Positions 1 to 11,731 of a DNA stretch of 64,000 nucleotides are shown here, in pieces. The stretch is taken from the NCBI RefSeq assembly GCF_026210795.1, contig NC_089442.1, positions 2,108,001-2,172,000 on the forward strand. The letters run 5' to 3'. This DNA comes from Rhizophagus irregularis (Eukaryota > Glomeromycota > Glomeromycetes > Glomerales > Glomeraceae). The notes below the pieces were generated by a model, which saw only the letters and a program-made list of their open reading frames with translations, was not told the DNA's origin and ran no database searches. The stretch's first letter is position 1. Each line of letters begins with the position of its first letter. The position numbers and the translations under genes were made by a program.

Positions 1-479
1 TTAACCTAATTTTGATTGAATTTGCTAAAACTCAAATGTGAGTTATACATCAGAAAATTTTTTGGAGAGCAGATCTGCACAAATTTTCAGAAATTATATT
101 TGCGCAGATCTTATACCCTGACGCAAAATATTAGAGGAAAATTTTAATAAAAAACTGCGCAGATTTTATAAATAACAAAGTTCTGCGCAGATTTTTAAAT
201 AAAAAACCTTCAAAATACCTCAGCAATTTTTTTCAGTAAAAATCTGCGTCACAATAATACAAATTAATTTATTGCATTAATTACTAATTTATTTATATAA
301 TCAAAATTACTTTTTTATTATATATTAACAAGTTTACAAATACAATTGAAATCTATTACTAGTCATTGCTATTTATCATCTCTTTACTACACATTTACAT
401 GTTTTTAATGGTTTGGACATTGTTCCAGTTGGTTCGATTCCAATAAACAACAAAATAAAATAGAAAATCAGAGATATTT

Positions 480-3260
480 GTTAGAAATAAGAAAATCATT
501 TCAAAGTTATTACTTTCGAAATGTTTGACACAAAATCTCAGGATCTAAAAAATAAAGTAAAATGAACGTAAGTAGAATGTTCGTTAAAGAAGAATAAAAA
601 AAAAATTATAAAGAATTTTGAAGATATATCTTCAAATTCTTTCATCCAGGAGCCAGAGAAAAAAACCCTACAGAAAAAAACAACTGAAATGTTAGTAAAC
701 GTTTCGCAAATTAAAAAACATGAAAGAATTTTGAAGGAATTTTACCTTCGAAATTCTGTCCAAAAGTCGTAAATCTGCAAAAAGTAAAAGAAAAGACAAA
801 TGAAACGTTAGTAAATGTTTCGTTAAACATTAAAAAAAATTAATTTTGAAGGTAAATACCTTTGAAATCCTGAAAAAATCTAGTCTGGTTCGTCTAAAGA
901 AGCCCAGCGTCCCTATATAAAGAAGAAAGAACGTTAGAAACGTTCTTTGAAAAAAAAAATAAATTTTAAAGTTTCACAACTCTCGTTGTGAAACTTACCA
1001 TTTACCCGTTTTGGAAGCCTTGGAGTACCGAAACCTACAACAAAAAAGAAAAACAAAACGTTAGCTAACGTTTCGTTTAAATAAAAACAAAAAAAACAGA
1101 ATTTCAAAGGTTACCTTCAAAATTCTGTTCAGGGGGCATCTAGAGAGCCGTATTTCTACAAAATACAAAAATGAATATTAGAAAATGCTTCGTTAAGTAT
1201 AATTATTAAAAAAAATTTTTTTCAAAGGTTTCACCTTCGATATGGGAGATCGAACTCATTTTCAGCTTTCTTTACCTAAAAAAAATAAAATATGAATGTT
1301 AGTTAACGTTTGTTTAAATAAAAAAGAAAAAAAAAATTTGAAGGTTTTACCTTCGATATGGGATCCCAGAATTTGTTTTTGGATTCCCTTGCCTAAAAAA
1401 AAGTAATACGAACGTTAGTTAACGTTCATCAATAAATTAAATAAAAAAAATTTTTTTTATGAAGATTTACCTTTGTATGGAAAAACCTTCGTATGGGAGT
1501 CCAAGTTTTCGGCTTCCTTTATCTAAAAAAAAAGGAAATACGAACGTTAGTTACGTTCGTCAATAAATTAAATAAAAAAAAATTTTTTTTTACGAAGATG
1601 TTACCTTTGTATGGGAAAACCTTCGTATGGAAGTCCAAGTTTTTGGCTTCTTTTATCTAAAAAAAAGGAAATACAAATGTTAGTTACGTTTATCAATAAA
1701 TTAAATAAAAAAAATTTTTTTTTACGAAGATTTTACCTTTGTATGGGAAAACCTTCGTATGGGAGTCCAAGTTTTTGGCTTCCTTTATCTAAAAAAAAAG
1801 GAAATACGAACGTTAGTTACATTCGTCAATAAATAAAAAAGAAAAAAAAAATTTGAAGGTTTTACCTTCGATATGGGAGTCTGGAACTCGTTTTCGGATT
1901 CCTTTACCTAAAAAAAAAGACAAAACGTTAGAAATGTTTTGTCAATAAATTAATTAAAAAAAAATTAATTTTCGAAGGTTTGTTTTACCTTCGATATGAA
2001 AGTCTGGAACTTATTTCAGCTTCCTTTATCTGAAAAAAAAGAAACGAAACGTTATAAACTGAACATTTCGTTAATAAATTAATTAAAAGAAATAATTTGA
2101 AAGTTTTACCTTCAAACAGAACTTTCAAATGGGTCCGGAACATACCTTCAGCGTTCTGGACCTATAAAATACAAAAACGAACGTAACTAACGTTTGTTAA
2201 AGTTAAATTAAAAAAAATATTTTGAAGATTTTTACCTTCGAAATAAACATCTAGAGCTATTCTTCAGTGTCCAGGATTTATAAAACGTAAAAATGAACGT
2301 TAATTAACGTTTGTTAAACAAAAATATAAAAAAAATTTGAAGGTAAAACCTTTACCTTCGAAATAAGAGTCCAGAGCTATTCTTTGGCGTCCAGGACCTA
2401 TAAAACGTAAAAACGAATGTTAATTAACGTTTGTTAAACAAAATATAAAAAAAAAATTTGAAGGTAAAACCTTTACCTTTGAAATAAGAGTCCAGAGCCA
2501 TTTTTTGGCGTCGGGACCTATAAAATACAAAAACAAATGTAACTAACGTTCGTTAAAGTTAAATTATAAAAAAAAAATATTTCAAAGATTTTTACCTTCG
2601 AAATAAACATCTGGAGCCATTTTTCGGCGCCCAGGACCTAAAAACATGAAAAACAAACGTTAATTAACGTTCGTTGAAATAAAATTAAAAAAATATTTCG
2701 AAGGTAAACTTTACCTTCAAAATAAACGTCCAGAGCCATTCTTTGGCGCCCAGGACCTAAAAACATGAAAAACGAATGTTAATTAATATTCGTTGAAATA
2801 AAATTAAAAAAATATTTCGAAGGTAAACTTTACCTTCGAAATAAATGTCTGGAGCCGTTCTTTGGCTTTCAGGACCTAAAAACATGAAAAACGAATGTTA
2901 GTGACGTTCGTTAAACAAAAATATAAAAAAAAATTTCAAAGGTAAAGATTTTACCTTCAAAATAAGAGTCCAGAGCTGTTCTTTGGCGTCCAGGACAAGA
3001 AAATAATAAAACCGAACGTTAGACAACGTCCGGTATATAAAAAATATTAGTTTCGAAGTTTTACCTTTGAAATGGAGTCCGGAACTGGTACTTTCAGCGC
3101 TTTGGACTTACAAAAAAAAATAAAACGAACTTTAGTTAATGTTTCGTTAAATTTTTTTTTTGAAATAGAGTTCAAGACGTATCTTTTGTGTTCTGGACTA
3201 ATAAAACGAACATTTTCTAACATTCGTTAAATAATATTAATATCAAAGTTTGAAATAGAG
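480..3260. repeat. Satellite array, unit about 120 bp
   Basis: About 23-25 diverged tandem units, with spacing of 115-130 bp. Between 2281 and 2998 the phase marks fall every 117-121 bp. Each unit carries a small hairpin (GAAGGT, A-rich loop, ACCTTC), an AACGTTAGTTAACGTT-type palindrome, and a conserved block around CCAGAGC..TT.GGCGTCCAGG. The short reading frame at 1611-1832 is only the array read in one frame. Confidence 0.9.
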
Positions 3261-3689
3261 TACCTTTGGCGTTCTGTAAAATGTATTTTTTGAAGGAAAT
3301 AAAGGAGTCCAACATCTTTTTAGTCCGAATCTCCTGCAGGTTGCAGATTATGTGCTGAATGTTGGACGAATTTGCTTTAAAGACTCTGAACCTTGCAAAT
3401 AAATTTTTTTTTTAAAAAAAAAATTTCTCTGATAAGTTTCAAAGCTTAAAAAACTATAATAGAAATATTTTTTCTTTGGAATCTTTAACAGATTATTTTC
3501 TAAAAGGTATTGTAAAAAAAATTATTTCACAAAGTTTTTTCTTTAGTAATAAGTGTTGTAGAAAAAATATTTTTTAAAGTCTTGTAAAATTTTTTTTTAA
3601 AAAGTATTGTAGAAAAAATCATTTAGATATTAAATCAAGTTAGAGTTAATTAAAGTTTAAATGATGAAATTGCAGATCGAACTGATATT

Positions 3690-3935
3690 TTAATGAAAAA
3701 AAAGCAAATATCTGCAAAATTGCAGACTTCCGCATAAATTTCACATAAAAAAAAGCAGAAATCTGCAAAATCGCAGACTTTCTGCAGAAATGCATACATA
3801 AAAAATCAGAAACATGCAAAATTGCAAATTATTGCATAACTTTGTAAAAAATAAAAAGTGAAAATCTGCAAAATTGCAGACTTCCGCATAAATTCACAAA
3901 AAAAATGCGGAAATCTACTAATTTTACAGATCTCC
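3690..3935. repeat. Short tandem repeats with CTGCAAAATTGCAG core
   Basis: Four to five units of roughly 55-60 bp, each with ATCTGCAAAATTGCAGA and CTTCCGCATAAA. They form the subterminal zone of the right end of the surrounding TIR element. The CTGC...GCAG content echoes the CTGCGCAGAT motifs near the left end. Confidence 0.75.
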
Positions 3936-3972
3936 GCAGTTCTGCATCTTAAAAAATTTCCTGATGTATATG

Positions 3973-4649
3973 TGATGTTCAGGGTCCTATTTGTTTTATT
4001 CTTTTATCTGTTTTATTTTTTTCATCTGTTTTATTTCCTTTATTCTTTTCATCCATTTCATTCTTATTATTTTTTTATTTTCATCATTTTCATTTTTATT
4101 ATCATCTGTTCTTTTTTTATCATCATCATCTATTTTATTTTCATCATAATCATCCATTCCATTCTTATTATCATCACTTGCTTTATTCTTACCATCCGTT
4201 TTATTCAATTTCTGTTTCTTCTTTATTTCTTTTTGTATAACCTTAATTTCTGTTTCATTTCTTATTTTTATTTTTCTTCACCACTTTTTATTTAATTTCA
4301 TTTCTTTTCATTTCATTTATTTCTTTATTTATTTTGATCCTTTTATTCCTAATTATTCTTTCTCTTTAAAAGGTAAAATTGATTTATAATCTGCCAATAT
4401 TAAATAATCAAATAAATAATTTTTAAAACTATTAATAAACTATTTTTTTAATATTATAAAAAAAAAAAATTGTGAATCAAATCGGTAAACTTTTAATTAA
4501 AAATTAGCCAATTAAATTTTAAACATAAATCACATGACAGAATGTGAGACTTAAGCATTACAAGGGATGCTAGATCTAAATTTACTCATATTAATAATTT
4601 GTTTTAAAAAATTAAAAATATTAAATTTTTATTTATATTATTATAAAAC
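3973..4649. other. Low-complexity spacer
   Basis: A T-rich stretch built of TTTATT and ATCATC microsatellite-like runs (about 3995-4330), followed by AT-rich sequence. Both strands can be read openly here only because of the skewed composition. No gene is supported. Confidence 0.6.
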
Positions 4650-4915
4650 TAACATGGTGTAAGATGATGATAGAGAAACACTTACTAATACTGATGATAA
4701 TGATGAAAAGAAACTAATTTCAAAAGTTTTACCAAAGGAAGTTCTTGATATAATTAAAAAGGTAATTCTCTTTTATAAATAACTACCTATTGATAATAGG
4801 TTTAAAACAGATGATTTTAAAGTTTTTAGACATTATATTTCAAATTTGAAAGTTCATTATATTACATTTTTACAACAAAAGTCAATTGAAGATTATTTCC
4901 CTTCTAATTAAATAT
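4650..4915 (+). pseudogene. Decayed 3' end of a transposase-like gene
   Basis: Conceptual translation gives acidic sequence (TNTDDNDEKKL), then a segment with KEVLDIIKK. After one or two in-frame stops come FKVFRHYISNLKVHY and the terminal QQKSIEDYF before a stop. The last residues fit a PIP-box-like pattern (Q..I..YF), which is known at the C-terminus of pogo-like transposases. No catalytic core is left upstream, and the assignment to a transposase is inference. Confidence 0.35.
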
Positions 4916-5489
4916 TTTAATATTGTATAATTTTTGATTTTTAGTAATCTATATATATATATATACTTAATATAATTAGTTAATTACATTTTAATTTTAT
5001 AATTTTATAATAAATAATATATTTAATAATTGATATATTGTACATTTCTTATATTAAAAAATTTTTTTTTGTTCATAGTTACATTTCATCATAGTTATTA
5101 AATATGAAATGTCCCAAATGTGTGACTATGGTAAGAGTTGATTGTACCATTAAAAATTGCTAATAAAAACTGGAATTATTTTATAATAAATATAAATATA
5201 AAATTTAATTTATTAATAAAATAACTTAAATAATATTAGAAAAGTAATATTATATAATTATAATTATATGATAATGTATTACTTTTTTATATAGAAATTA
5301 CTATATAATAATATTTTATTGAATTAGAATATATTAACATTAATAAAGATAATAATAAAATTATTAAAATTATATAATTAAAATATAATGCAAAAATAGT
5401 ATAAGATGAAAAATAAAAATAAATTTATTTTTAAATTTCAATATATTTTAATAATATAATTAGTGTAACAACTATAATATAGTAAGTAG
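4916..5489. other. AT-rich spacer, no gene seen
   Basis: Nearly pure A/T with short AT microsatellites. No reading frame, RNA gene or clear repeat end was found. Confidence 0.5.
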
Positions 5490-6868
5490 TATAATTAACC
5501 TTATTGATAGTAAACAGTTAGAAATAAAGTTGGTAAAATTTAAAGGTCACTCAGGAGTCAAGGGCAATAAAGAAGCAGATAGGGTGGCAAAAAACAACAC
5601 AAAGAAACCAACTTGCATCAATATTAAAGATTTACAACAAAAGGATTTAATATACGATATCTACTGGAATGGCAAAAGAGTTAACAGAAATATCAGAAAA
5701 TTTATAGATAAATTGTATGAAACTATATTAGATGCTGCATAATCTCTCAACCGTACACATAAATCAGTCTTTTCAGATACAACTAACACAATAGAAAAAG
5801 AGGTTATTTAGACACTGTTTAAAAAAAATACAGGACACAACTATACAACATCACTAACAAATGACAGATTCATCAAATACTTGAAACTTTTAAATTGTTT
5901 ACTCTCAACTCTAGAAATCATAAAGGAAAGAAGATATGACTTATATGGAGATGTAAAATGTAGGTTTTGTCTTGAAGAAAATGAAGATGATAATCATATG
6001 ATATATTGTCAACAGCTCAGTAATAAGTGAACAATTGTAGCTGACAACACTGTATGTAAATGTAATCAAATAATTAAAAATTTTTTATTACAAGAAAAAC
6101 ATATTCAATTAAGTCAAGAAGACACACAATAACTGCTCTCAACTTCTTTATTAACACAACTGTTGTTAATTTAAATATGCCTATTCCTTATGTTTACTTA
6201 ATGATTAAAAGTTTTTTTCCAAAAGAAAAATACAAGGAACTTGAGACCATTGTTAAGTCAAAGAGAATAACATTAACTATTGCAGCTCTTTTCTTGGAAG
6301 TATTTGTTAGTGAATTTTACAATATCATCTGGCAACCACGTTGTAAGGCAGTAGCAGAATAGGAACATACTAAAGACATAAAAAAACAAGATTTAAGAAA
6401 AAGGCCATTAGCACATCAACGCATTGCATACAAACGGATTCTAACCATACAAACAGAAGAGGGCACGTTTGACTTGGAAAAAATGAAAATTTTGAAATAT
6501 AATGAACAATGGTCAATAGCATTAGAAAAAACAAAACAATACATTAACCAATTTATTAGAGAAGGAAACAGGATACTTTAGAAGGTATATAATAATACAA
6601 AAATATACAAATATAATATAATCCTTCTTTTTTTTTTTATCTAAAGAGTAGTGAAAGCATTTACTTAAGCCTTATGAAATAGTGATCCTATATAATTTAA
6701 TAGCTACTATTGAAGAATATAGGTGAATTTCATAAGGTAATAGTAGGGCACAGGAGCAATCTTATAGATGGGGAACTGGTTTGGAGTTTTAATAAATTAG
6801 TTATATAACAGATGTTTTTATATAATTAATAAACTCACAAATTGCATTACCTTGGTTAAAAAAAAAAT
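5490..6868 (+). pseudogene. Decayed LINE 3' part (RNase H C-terminus, zinc knuckle, 3' UTR)
   Basis: Translation with several stops gives the C-terminal part of an RNase H domain (VKFKGHSGVKGNKEADRVAK, around 5530-5590). A C..C...H....C zinc-binding stretch follows (CRFCLEENEDDNHMIYC, around 5957-6010), then IIWQPRCKAVAEWE (around 6325). The same order of elements is present in the LINE at 60.8-62.9 kb, so the two are relatives. Everything upstream (reverse transcriptase, first half of RNase H) is missing. The 3' UTR ends around 6860 with ATTACCTTGG followed by an A-run, as expected for target-primed insertion; its last ~115 bp recur at 49048-49167. Inactive by stops and truncation. Confidence 0.75.
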
Positions 6869-7169
6869 AATATAATTAGTAATATTGCAAAATTAATTAC
6901 TTTTTAAAATTTTTTATTGGAATATTACTATTAAAAATATTAATAAATTATTATTTACAAATTATATATTAATTTAAATTTAATTGAAATTATAGATTTT
7001 AATTTAAATTTCAAGGTTTTTCTCTTAATATATTTCAAATTTTTAATTCATTAGTATAAATAATAATTTTATAATTTTTGATTTGTTCATCAGTTAAAAT
7101 TTTTTCAGTAAACGGAAAAGTTTGATCATGGATAAACTATTTCAGATTTCATTGTTAATGAAAATTATT
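6869..7169. other. AT-rich spacer, no gene seen
   Basis: AT-rich sequence between the LINE tail and the end of the decayed transposase. Nothing supportable was found. Confidence 0.4.
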
Positions 7170-9400
7170 GGAAGTGTATTTGGAATTTCATTAATAAGTA
7201 TACCCAATCTTTGTTATATAACAGCCTGTGTTTTTTAAATTGATTCAGAATTAGAATTAGATACAATTCTGGTTTTCATCTTAACAATTGTGTATTATTT
7301 GCTGTTTTACATTTTTTTAAGGCTTCAGCAATATAATTAATAACTTGTTTAATGTCTAATTTATTTCAGTTCTATATTAAGTAAATATTAGTAATTTTGT
7401 AATAACACACGAAAAAAGAAAAAAAAAAGAAAAAAATACTTACTTGTATATATCAGCACCTTGATCAAATTGTTCAATTAAATGTCAAATATATAGTTAT
7501 TTGTATTTGACCTACATTCAATAATTATAAATAAAATTTTTAATAAATATAAATTTAATAAATAAAACTTTATTATTTGTCCTTTAGACAATATATCTGA
7601 AAAAAAATTTATCACATGATTACATGAATTTTTCTGTCTGTTTATGTAAACATCATCCAATAATTATCTCAATTTTTGCTCTAGATTTCCATTTTCTAAT
7701 AAACAAATATATTACTACATCTTAAAATTTTGAATAATTCTGATATCTATAGATTGAAGTTTTAATATCATATTATTTGGTAAAAGAAATACAATTCGAA
7801 TATTGGTAAGTTCAATACTATTATTGTATTTTTTTTTTCTCTTTACTATTTTTTCTATTCAATAAATCATAACCTTTTTATTTACTAGTATTATTTGTTT
7901 CATTATTATCTAAAGATTCTTCAGATTTATCATTAGTTAAATTATCTTTATAATCATTGTCATAATCATTATCAATTTCATCATTTTTATCAATAGAAGT
8001 AACGAATTTATATGACAAAGCATTATCAATAATTAAAACAACATATCAGCTTTGAAAATGAAATTCATGATTCAGTTTACTAAGCCATTCATTAAAAATA
8101 TCATGTTTCATCCATGCCTCTTTACACAGGTCGAAAAGTAAAAAGTCAGGCATCAATTAGTTACCAATCAGTCACTATTTACTAATCAGGTAGCTGATTG
8201 GTGACTGATTGGTGACAGATTGGCATTTCGCCAAATATATACTGTTACTAATCAGGCAGTTTGCTAACTTTTGATCCAGTGATCAGAAAAGGATAGTAAA
8301 ATCGCATTTCTAGAATTAATACTTAATGAGATATTAAGTAAAATATAAAAATAAAAATGTATTATTTATATTTTATTTAATTTTTTATTAACTATTAATC
8401 CTAAAAAATATGATTTTACTACCATTAGATTCGTCTTATTAAGACGATTCCAATGAGCTATATTTCATCCTTTTCTGATCACTGGATCAAAAGTTAGCAA
8501 ACTGCCTAATTGGTGACTAATTGATGCCTGATTTTTCACTTTTTGACCTGTGTTATTTACTTTGTATGTAACTGAAAGTCAAAAAGTTTAAATGTTATAA
8601 AAAACTCGTAACTTTAAAGATTTACCAATTACTAATGATTTCAATTTGTGATTTCCAGATGCATTTGATGCTAATATTACGATCACTCTAGTTTTATTCT
8701 ATCAGTAGAAAATAAAGAAATTTTTATTAGCACACTACTATTAACACAAAAATAACAAGACATATACAAATAAGAATATAACAAGAATATTATATTAGAA
8801 ACCTTACTTTTTTAACTCCATTAATTGGTTTATGTGTAAGAGTTTTTTAGGTGTCATATGAAAAAATAAACCAGTTTCATTTGCATTGTAGATATCATCT
8901 AAACTATATCATTGTAAAATTCACTAAAGTTTTTTTCATTTTTAAAGTAATATTTTTAATGATGTATTCACTAATTCTCCATGTAATTTATGATGTCAAA
9001 GGTGATTTTTTTTTAAAAATTGTGCAATCCAACTATTTGAAAAAGTTAAGGTATTTTCAAGTACATCTAATTATATGCAAAAAAAGTAGCTTTTTTTCTC
9101 AAAATTGCATCTAAAATAAACATCTGACTACTAAGAGCCTGACCAACCCAAATTTTCAATACTTTATTAATTTGTAAGACTTTAACTTGGTATGAATGTT
9201 TAAAAAAAATATATAAATACTATTATCTTCAATTGTTAAGAAGATATTTTTCTTTTTTAATATTTTAGAAACTGTTATTCAATTCATATTTAAAGTCCAT
9301 TGTATATTAAAAAAAGAAGTTATTTCATTTTGAATTTTTTTGGGATTATTATTAATGTAAATACAAATTTCTTTACATTGTAGTTTAATTAAAAAAGTAC
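7170..9400 (-). pseudogene. Decayed pogo/Tigger-type (CENP-B/DDE_1) transposase
   Basis: Read on the minus strand, broken frames line up in the order of a pogo/Tigger transposase. First is the helix-turn-helix DNA-binding part (EICIYINNNPKKIQNEI near 9370; TVSKILKKK near 9265), then SNSWIAQFLKK (about 9030). The first catalytic block follows as DDIYNANETGLFF (about 8880), where the family normally has NADETG, so the first Asp is Asn here. An intron with proper borders spans 8699-8807. Next come LASNASGNHKLKSLVIGKS (about 8650), AWMKHDIFNEWL (about 8105), VVLIIDNALS with the second Asp (about 8030), and LTNIRIVFLLPNN (about 7790). The TI.NCW-like end lies near 7300. There are many stops and frameshifts. 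A MITE (8125-8552) sits inside the coding part. The gene is dead; no TIRs were identified around it. Confidence 0.8.
8125..8552. mobile_element. CACAGGTCG MITE, copy 1 (3-bp TSD TTA)
   Basis: Long inverted termini start CACAGGTCGAAAAGT and carry reiterated ATTGGTGACTGATTGG motifs. The element is flanked by TTA on both sides (8122-8124 and 8553-8555). A second copy lies at 56820-57350, flanked by TGT. Termini beginning CAC and a 3-bp duplication fit a CACTA-like or PIF-like origin. This copy lacks about 44 bp in its left arm compared with copy 2. It interrupts the decayed transposase. Non-coding. Confidence 0.85.
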
Positions 9401-10088
9401 ATGTTTTTTTTGTGAACCTTAAAGGTAACATATAGTATTACTTTTAAAGTAATATTTTTAGATAATTTTTTTTGGTTTAATAGAAAGTAGAAATACACTA
9501 AACTTTTTTGTTTTAAAAAAAGGTACGTGTTCACGTTCTTTATTTAAGTAATAAATCAATTTTAACATTTTCATGTGATTGTGATTATAAACGATATGTT
9601 TTAATTATTAGATTTTCTAAAATAAGAGTGATAGTGATTATAGGTAAAATGTGACTATAGATGATAGATTTTATATATGAAAATTCAGGACATTCAACTA
9701 AAATGATTATATACAAGAATGTAACTATAGTGGTAGTAACTATACTATACTTTATATACAATTTCTTTTTATAAAACTGCAAATGCACTGTGATAAAAAA
9801 AAAATTAAAATATATACTGATATAATAATTTGCAGAATTATAAATTAAAAGTAAAAAAAGTTTTAAATTTTATAAAAACTGGTTTAATAATTAATTTATA
9901 ATTTATTTAAAATTAATAAAAAATACTAATATATAATATTAAAAAATTATTATAGTAAATCAATTAAAAAATTAATAAAATATTAATATAATTTTTGCAA
10001 CTATTGTATTTTAGTATTTATATATTTTTAATAATTAAAGATTAAAATCTAACATTATTAAAAAAAAATTTTTTTTTAATTAATATAT
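9401..10088. other. AT-rich spacer, no gene seen
   Basis: May include the eroded 5' end of the transposase up to about 9600. Otherwise AT-rich without a supportable feature. Confidence 0.4.
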
Positions 10089-10809
10089 TATCCTTTAAAC
10101 CATTTTGCAGGCAAATTTGTTGCAATTTCTAAATTAGGATAAATGATGCCTTTAATTTTATTCAGATTGTCACATAATTTTGCAGTCAAATTGATCTACA
10201 TTTTAGTTATAAATTATATGAATTAGATATGTGATTAATCATTAAAATTAGACGAAAAATTAACTTGCGAAAATAGTATTAGAATTTTTATATAATAAAA
10301 TCTAAACTTTTCTTACCATATTTTTTCTCTATTTGAATATTTATTATAACTTTTTATTTTTATTATAAAAATTTTGCATTATAATAAACAAAATAAAAAT
10401 AAAAAAAAATATTTTTTAATAGTATATAATTAATTTAAGTTCTATATAAAGTCAAAATCTTACTCAAAATTATATTAATAAAAGTTATTTCTTATACCAA
10501 ATTCTACATATTCTATTAAGCTTTTATATAATTACAATTAATTATCAATAAAATCATTAAAGTTAAATGCAAAGTTTTTTAAAAATTTGTGATTATCTTA
10601 AAATACAACTTTTAACCAATGGATAATTTTTGATTTTCTAATATATAATTTATTATAAATGATAATAATTGCTGCATAATATATAATTTAAATTATTTTG
10701 GAAAAAAATTTAATTAAAATTACTTTATTTTTCATAAAATTAGATGAGAGCTGAAATTTAGTAAAATTACAGGCAAATTTACCTGCAATTGCTTATAGTT
10801 TAAAGGATA
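10089..10809. mobile_element. MITE-like inverted-repeat element (TATCCTTTAAAC ends)
   Basis: The left end reads TATCCTTTAAACCATTTTGC followed by AGGCAAATTTG. The right end, reverse-complemented, reads TATCCTTTAAACTATAAGC followed by AATTGCAGGTAAATTTGC. The interior (~670 bp) is AT-rich and non-coding. A partial copy of the left subterminal region is visible at about 60500-60570. Target duplication not resolved. Confidence 0.6.
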
Positions 10810-11509
10810 GTAAAATATTATTATATATATTTTTTTAATTTTAAACTATTGTTTACATTACTTTTTAATATAAATCTTTAAATAAATTTAGCAAATCTTA
10901 ATCTCAAATTTAATTATAATTTATTAAAATTTTTAAAATAAATTTTAATACTCTTTACTTAACAATCTAATAAAAATAAATCATAGATTATTGAAATAAA
11001 ATTTCAAATACCTTTAATATAATTTACATTAAAATTTACATATGTAAAAATTATATATATATTAATTCTAATTAAAATTACATATTATAGAAATATTTTT
11101 TCAAAATTTATTATTTTATATACTCTTATTTTTAAAAAATCTATTAAATAAATTTTAATAAAATTTATATCTTTGGATTTGTCTTAATAAGAGAAATCTA
11201 AAAGTAGTAAAATTATATTTTTAGTATTAATATTAACCAATTATTGTAAAAATGCATTTTATATATATTAAATAATTACAAATAATTATTGTATTATATA
11301 TTAATAATAAAAATATAAATTTACTATTATTAAATATGTTATAATAAGAAGATTTAAAAGAGATATAATTTATTTTTATAGAATTGTTAAATAATAAGTA
11401 AATGTATTTTAAAAATTTAATAAATTATAATTAAATTTGAAATTAAAATTTAACTGAATTTATTTGAAAATTTATAATTAAAAAGTAATCTAAATAATGG
11501 CTTAAAATA
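10810..11509. other. AT-rich spacer with one dispersed repeat module
   Basis: Contains at about 11080-11240 a module (TACTCTTATTTTT..., TTTGTCTTAATAAGAG, AGTAGTAAAATTATATTT) that recurs at about 46060-46175 and 51440-51580 and inside the CACAGGTCG MITEs. No gene. Confidence 0.5.
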
Positions 11510-11731
11510 GGATCCCACTTACTTATAAGATAGGTCACCCTCAGGCTTAAGATAAAAATCATATATAAAATTCTTTGCAGATTTTACTATAAAAGGAAAT
11601 TTTATATAACATTGTTATGATTTTTTTCCTTTTTAGCTAATTAACCAATAGAATTTAAGAAAAAAGTAAGATAAAAATTATTAATAAAGGGTTAATTTTC
11701 TATGGTAACCCTTATTATAAGTAAGCGAGGT
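11510..11731. mobile_element. GGATC MITE copy A (interrupted at its right end)
   Basis: Begins GGATCCCACTTACTTATAAG and ends ...TTATTATAAGTAAGCGAGGT. The last one or two bases of its right end are found only after the 1.95-kb element inserted at 11732-13685 (continuing at 13694). Related copies are at 16868/18771 (itself interrupted), 47736-47925 (reverse orientation) and about 59586-59735. A conserved interior reads TTTGCAGATTTTACTATAAA and CATTGTTATGATTTTT. Non-coding. Confidence 0.75.

Larger units (their letters stand above)
45..3972. mobile_element. TIR element with satellite core
   Basis: The left end (from about 45) and the right end (to about 3972) are inverted copies of each other. 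Both read ATACATCAG, then AAATTTTTT, then GCAGA.CTGC, with about 34 of 42 positions matching. Inside the left end are several CTGCGCAGAT motifs; inside the right end are CTGCAAAATTGCAGA motifs in repeat units. The middle is a ~120-bp satellite. No long reading frame is present. The flanks share ATGTGA but no exact target duplication is seen. This is probably a non-autonomous DNA transposon; the superfamily is not clear. Confidence 0.6.

Noticed and set aside
421-445. GGTTCGATTCC, resembling a tRNA T-arm
   Set aside because: No matching acceptor stem, anticodon arm or D-arm in the preceding 70 bp on this strand.
1611-1832. 73-codon frame with repeated MGKPSYGSPSFWL
   Set aside because: It is the 120-130-bp satellite read in one frame; units outside it have stops.
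3858-4295. Open frames on both strands (hydrophobic on plus; Asp/Asn/Lys-rich on minus)
   Set aside because: Low-complexity T-rich and ATC-repeat DNA gives open frames on both strands; no start context, no introns, no known similarity.
8851-9114. 87-codon plus-strand frame
   Set aside because: Shadow of the decayed transposase, which is on the minus strand here.
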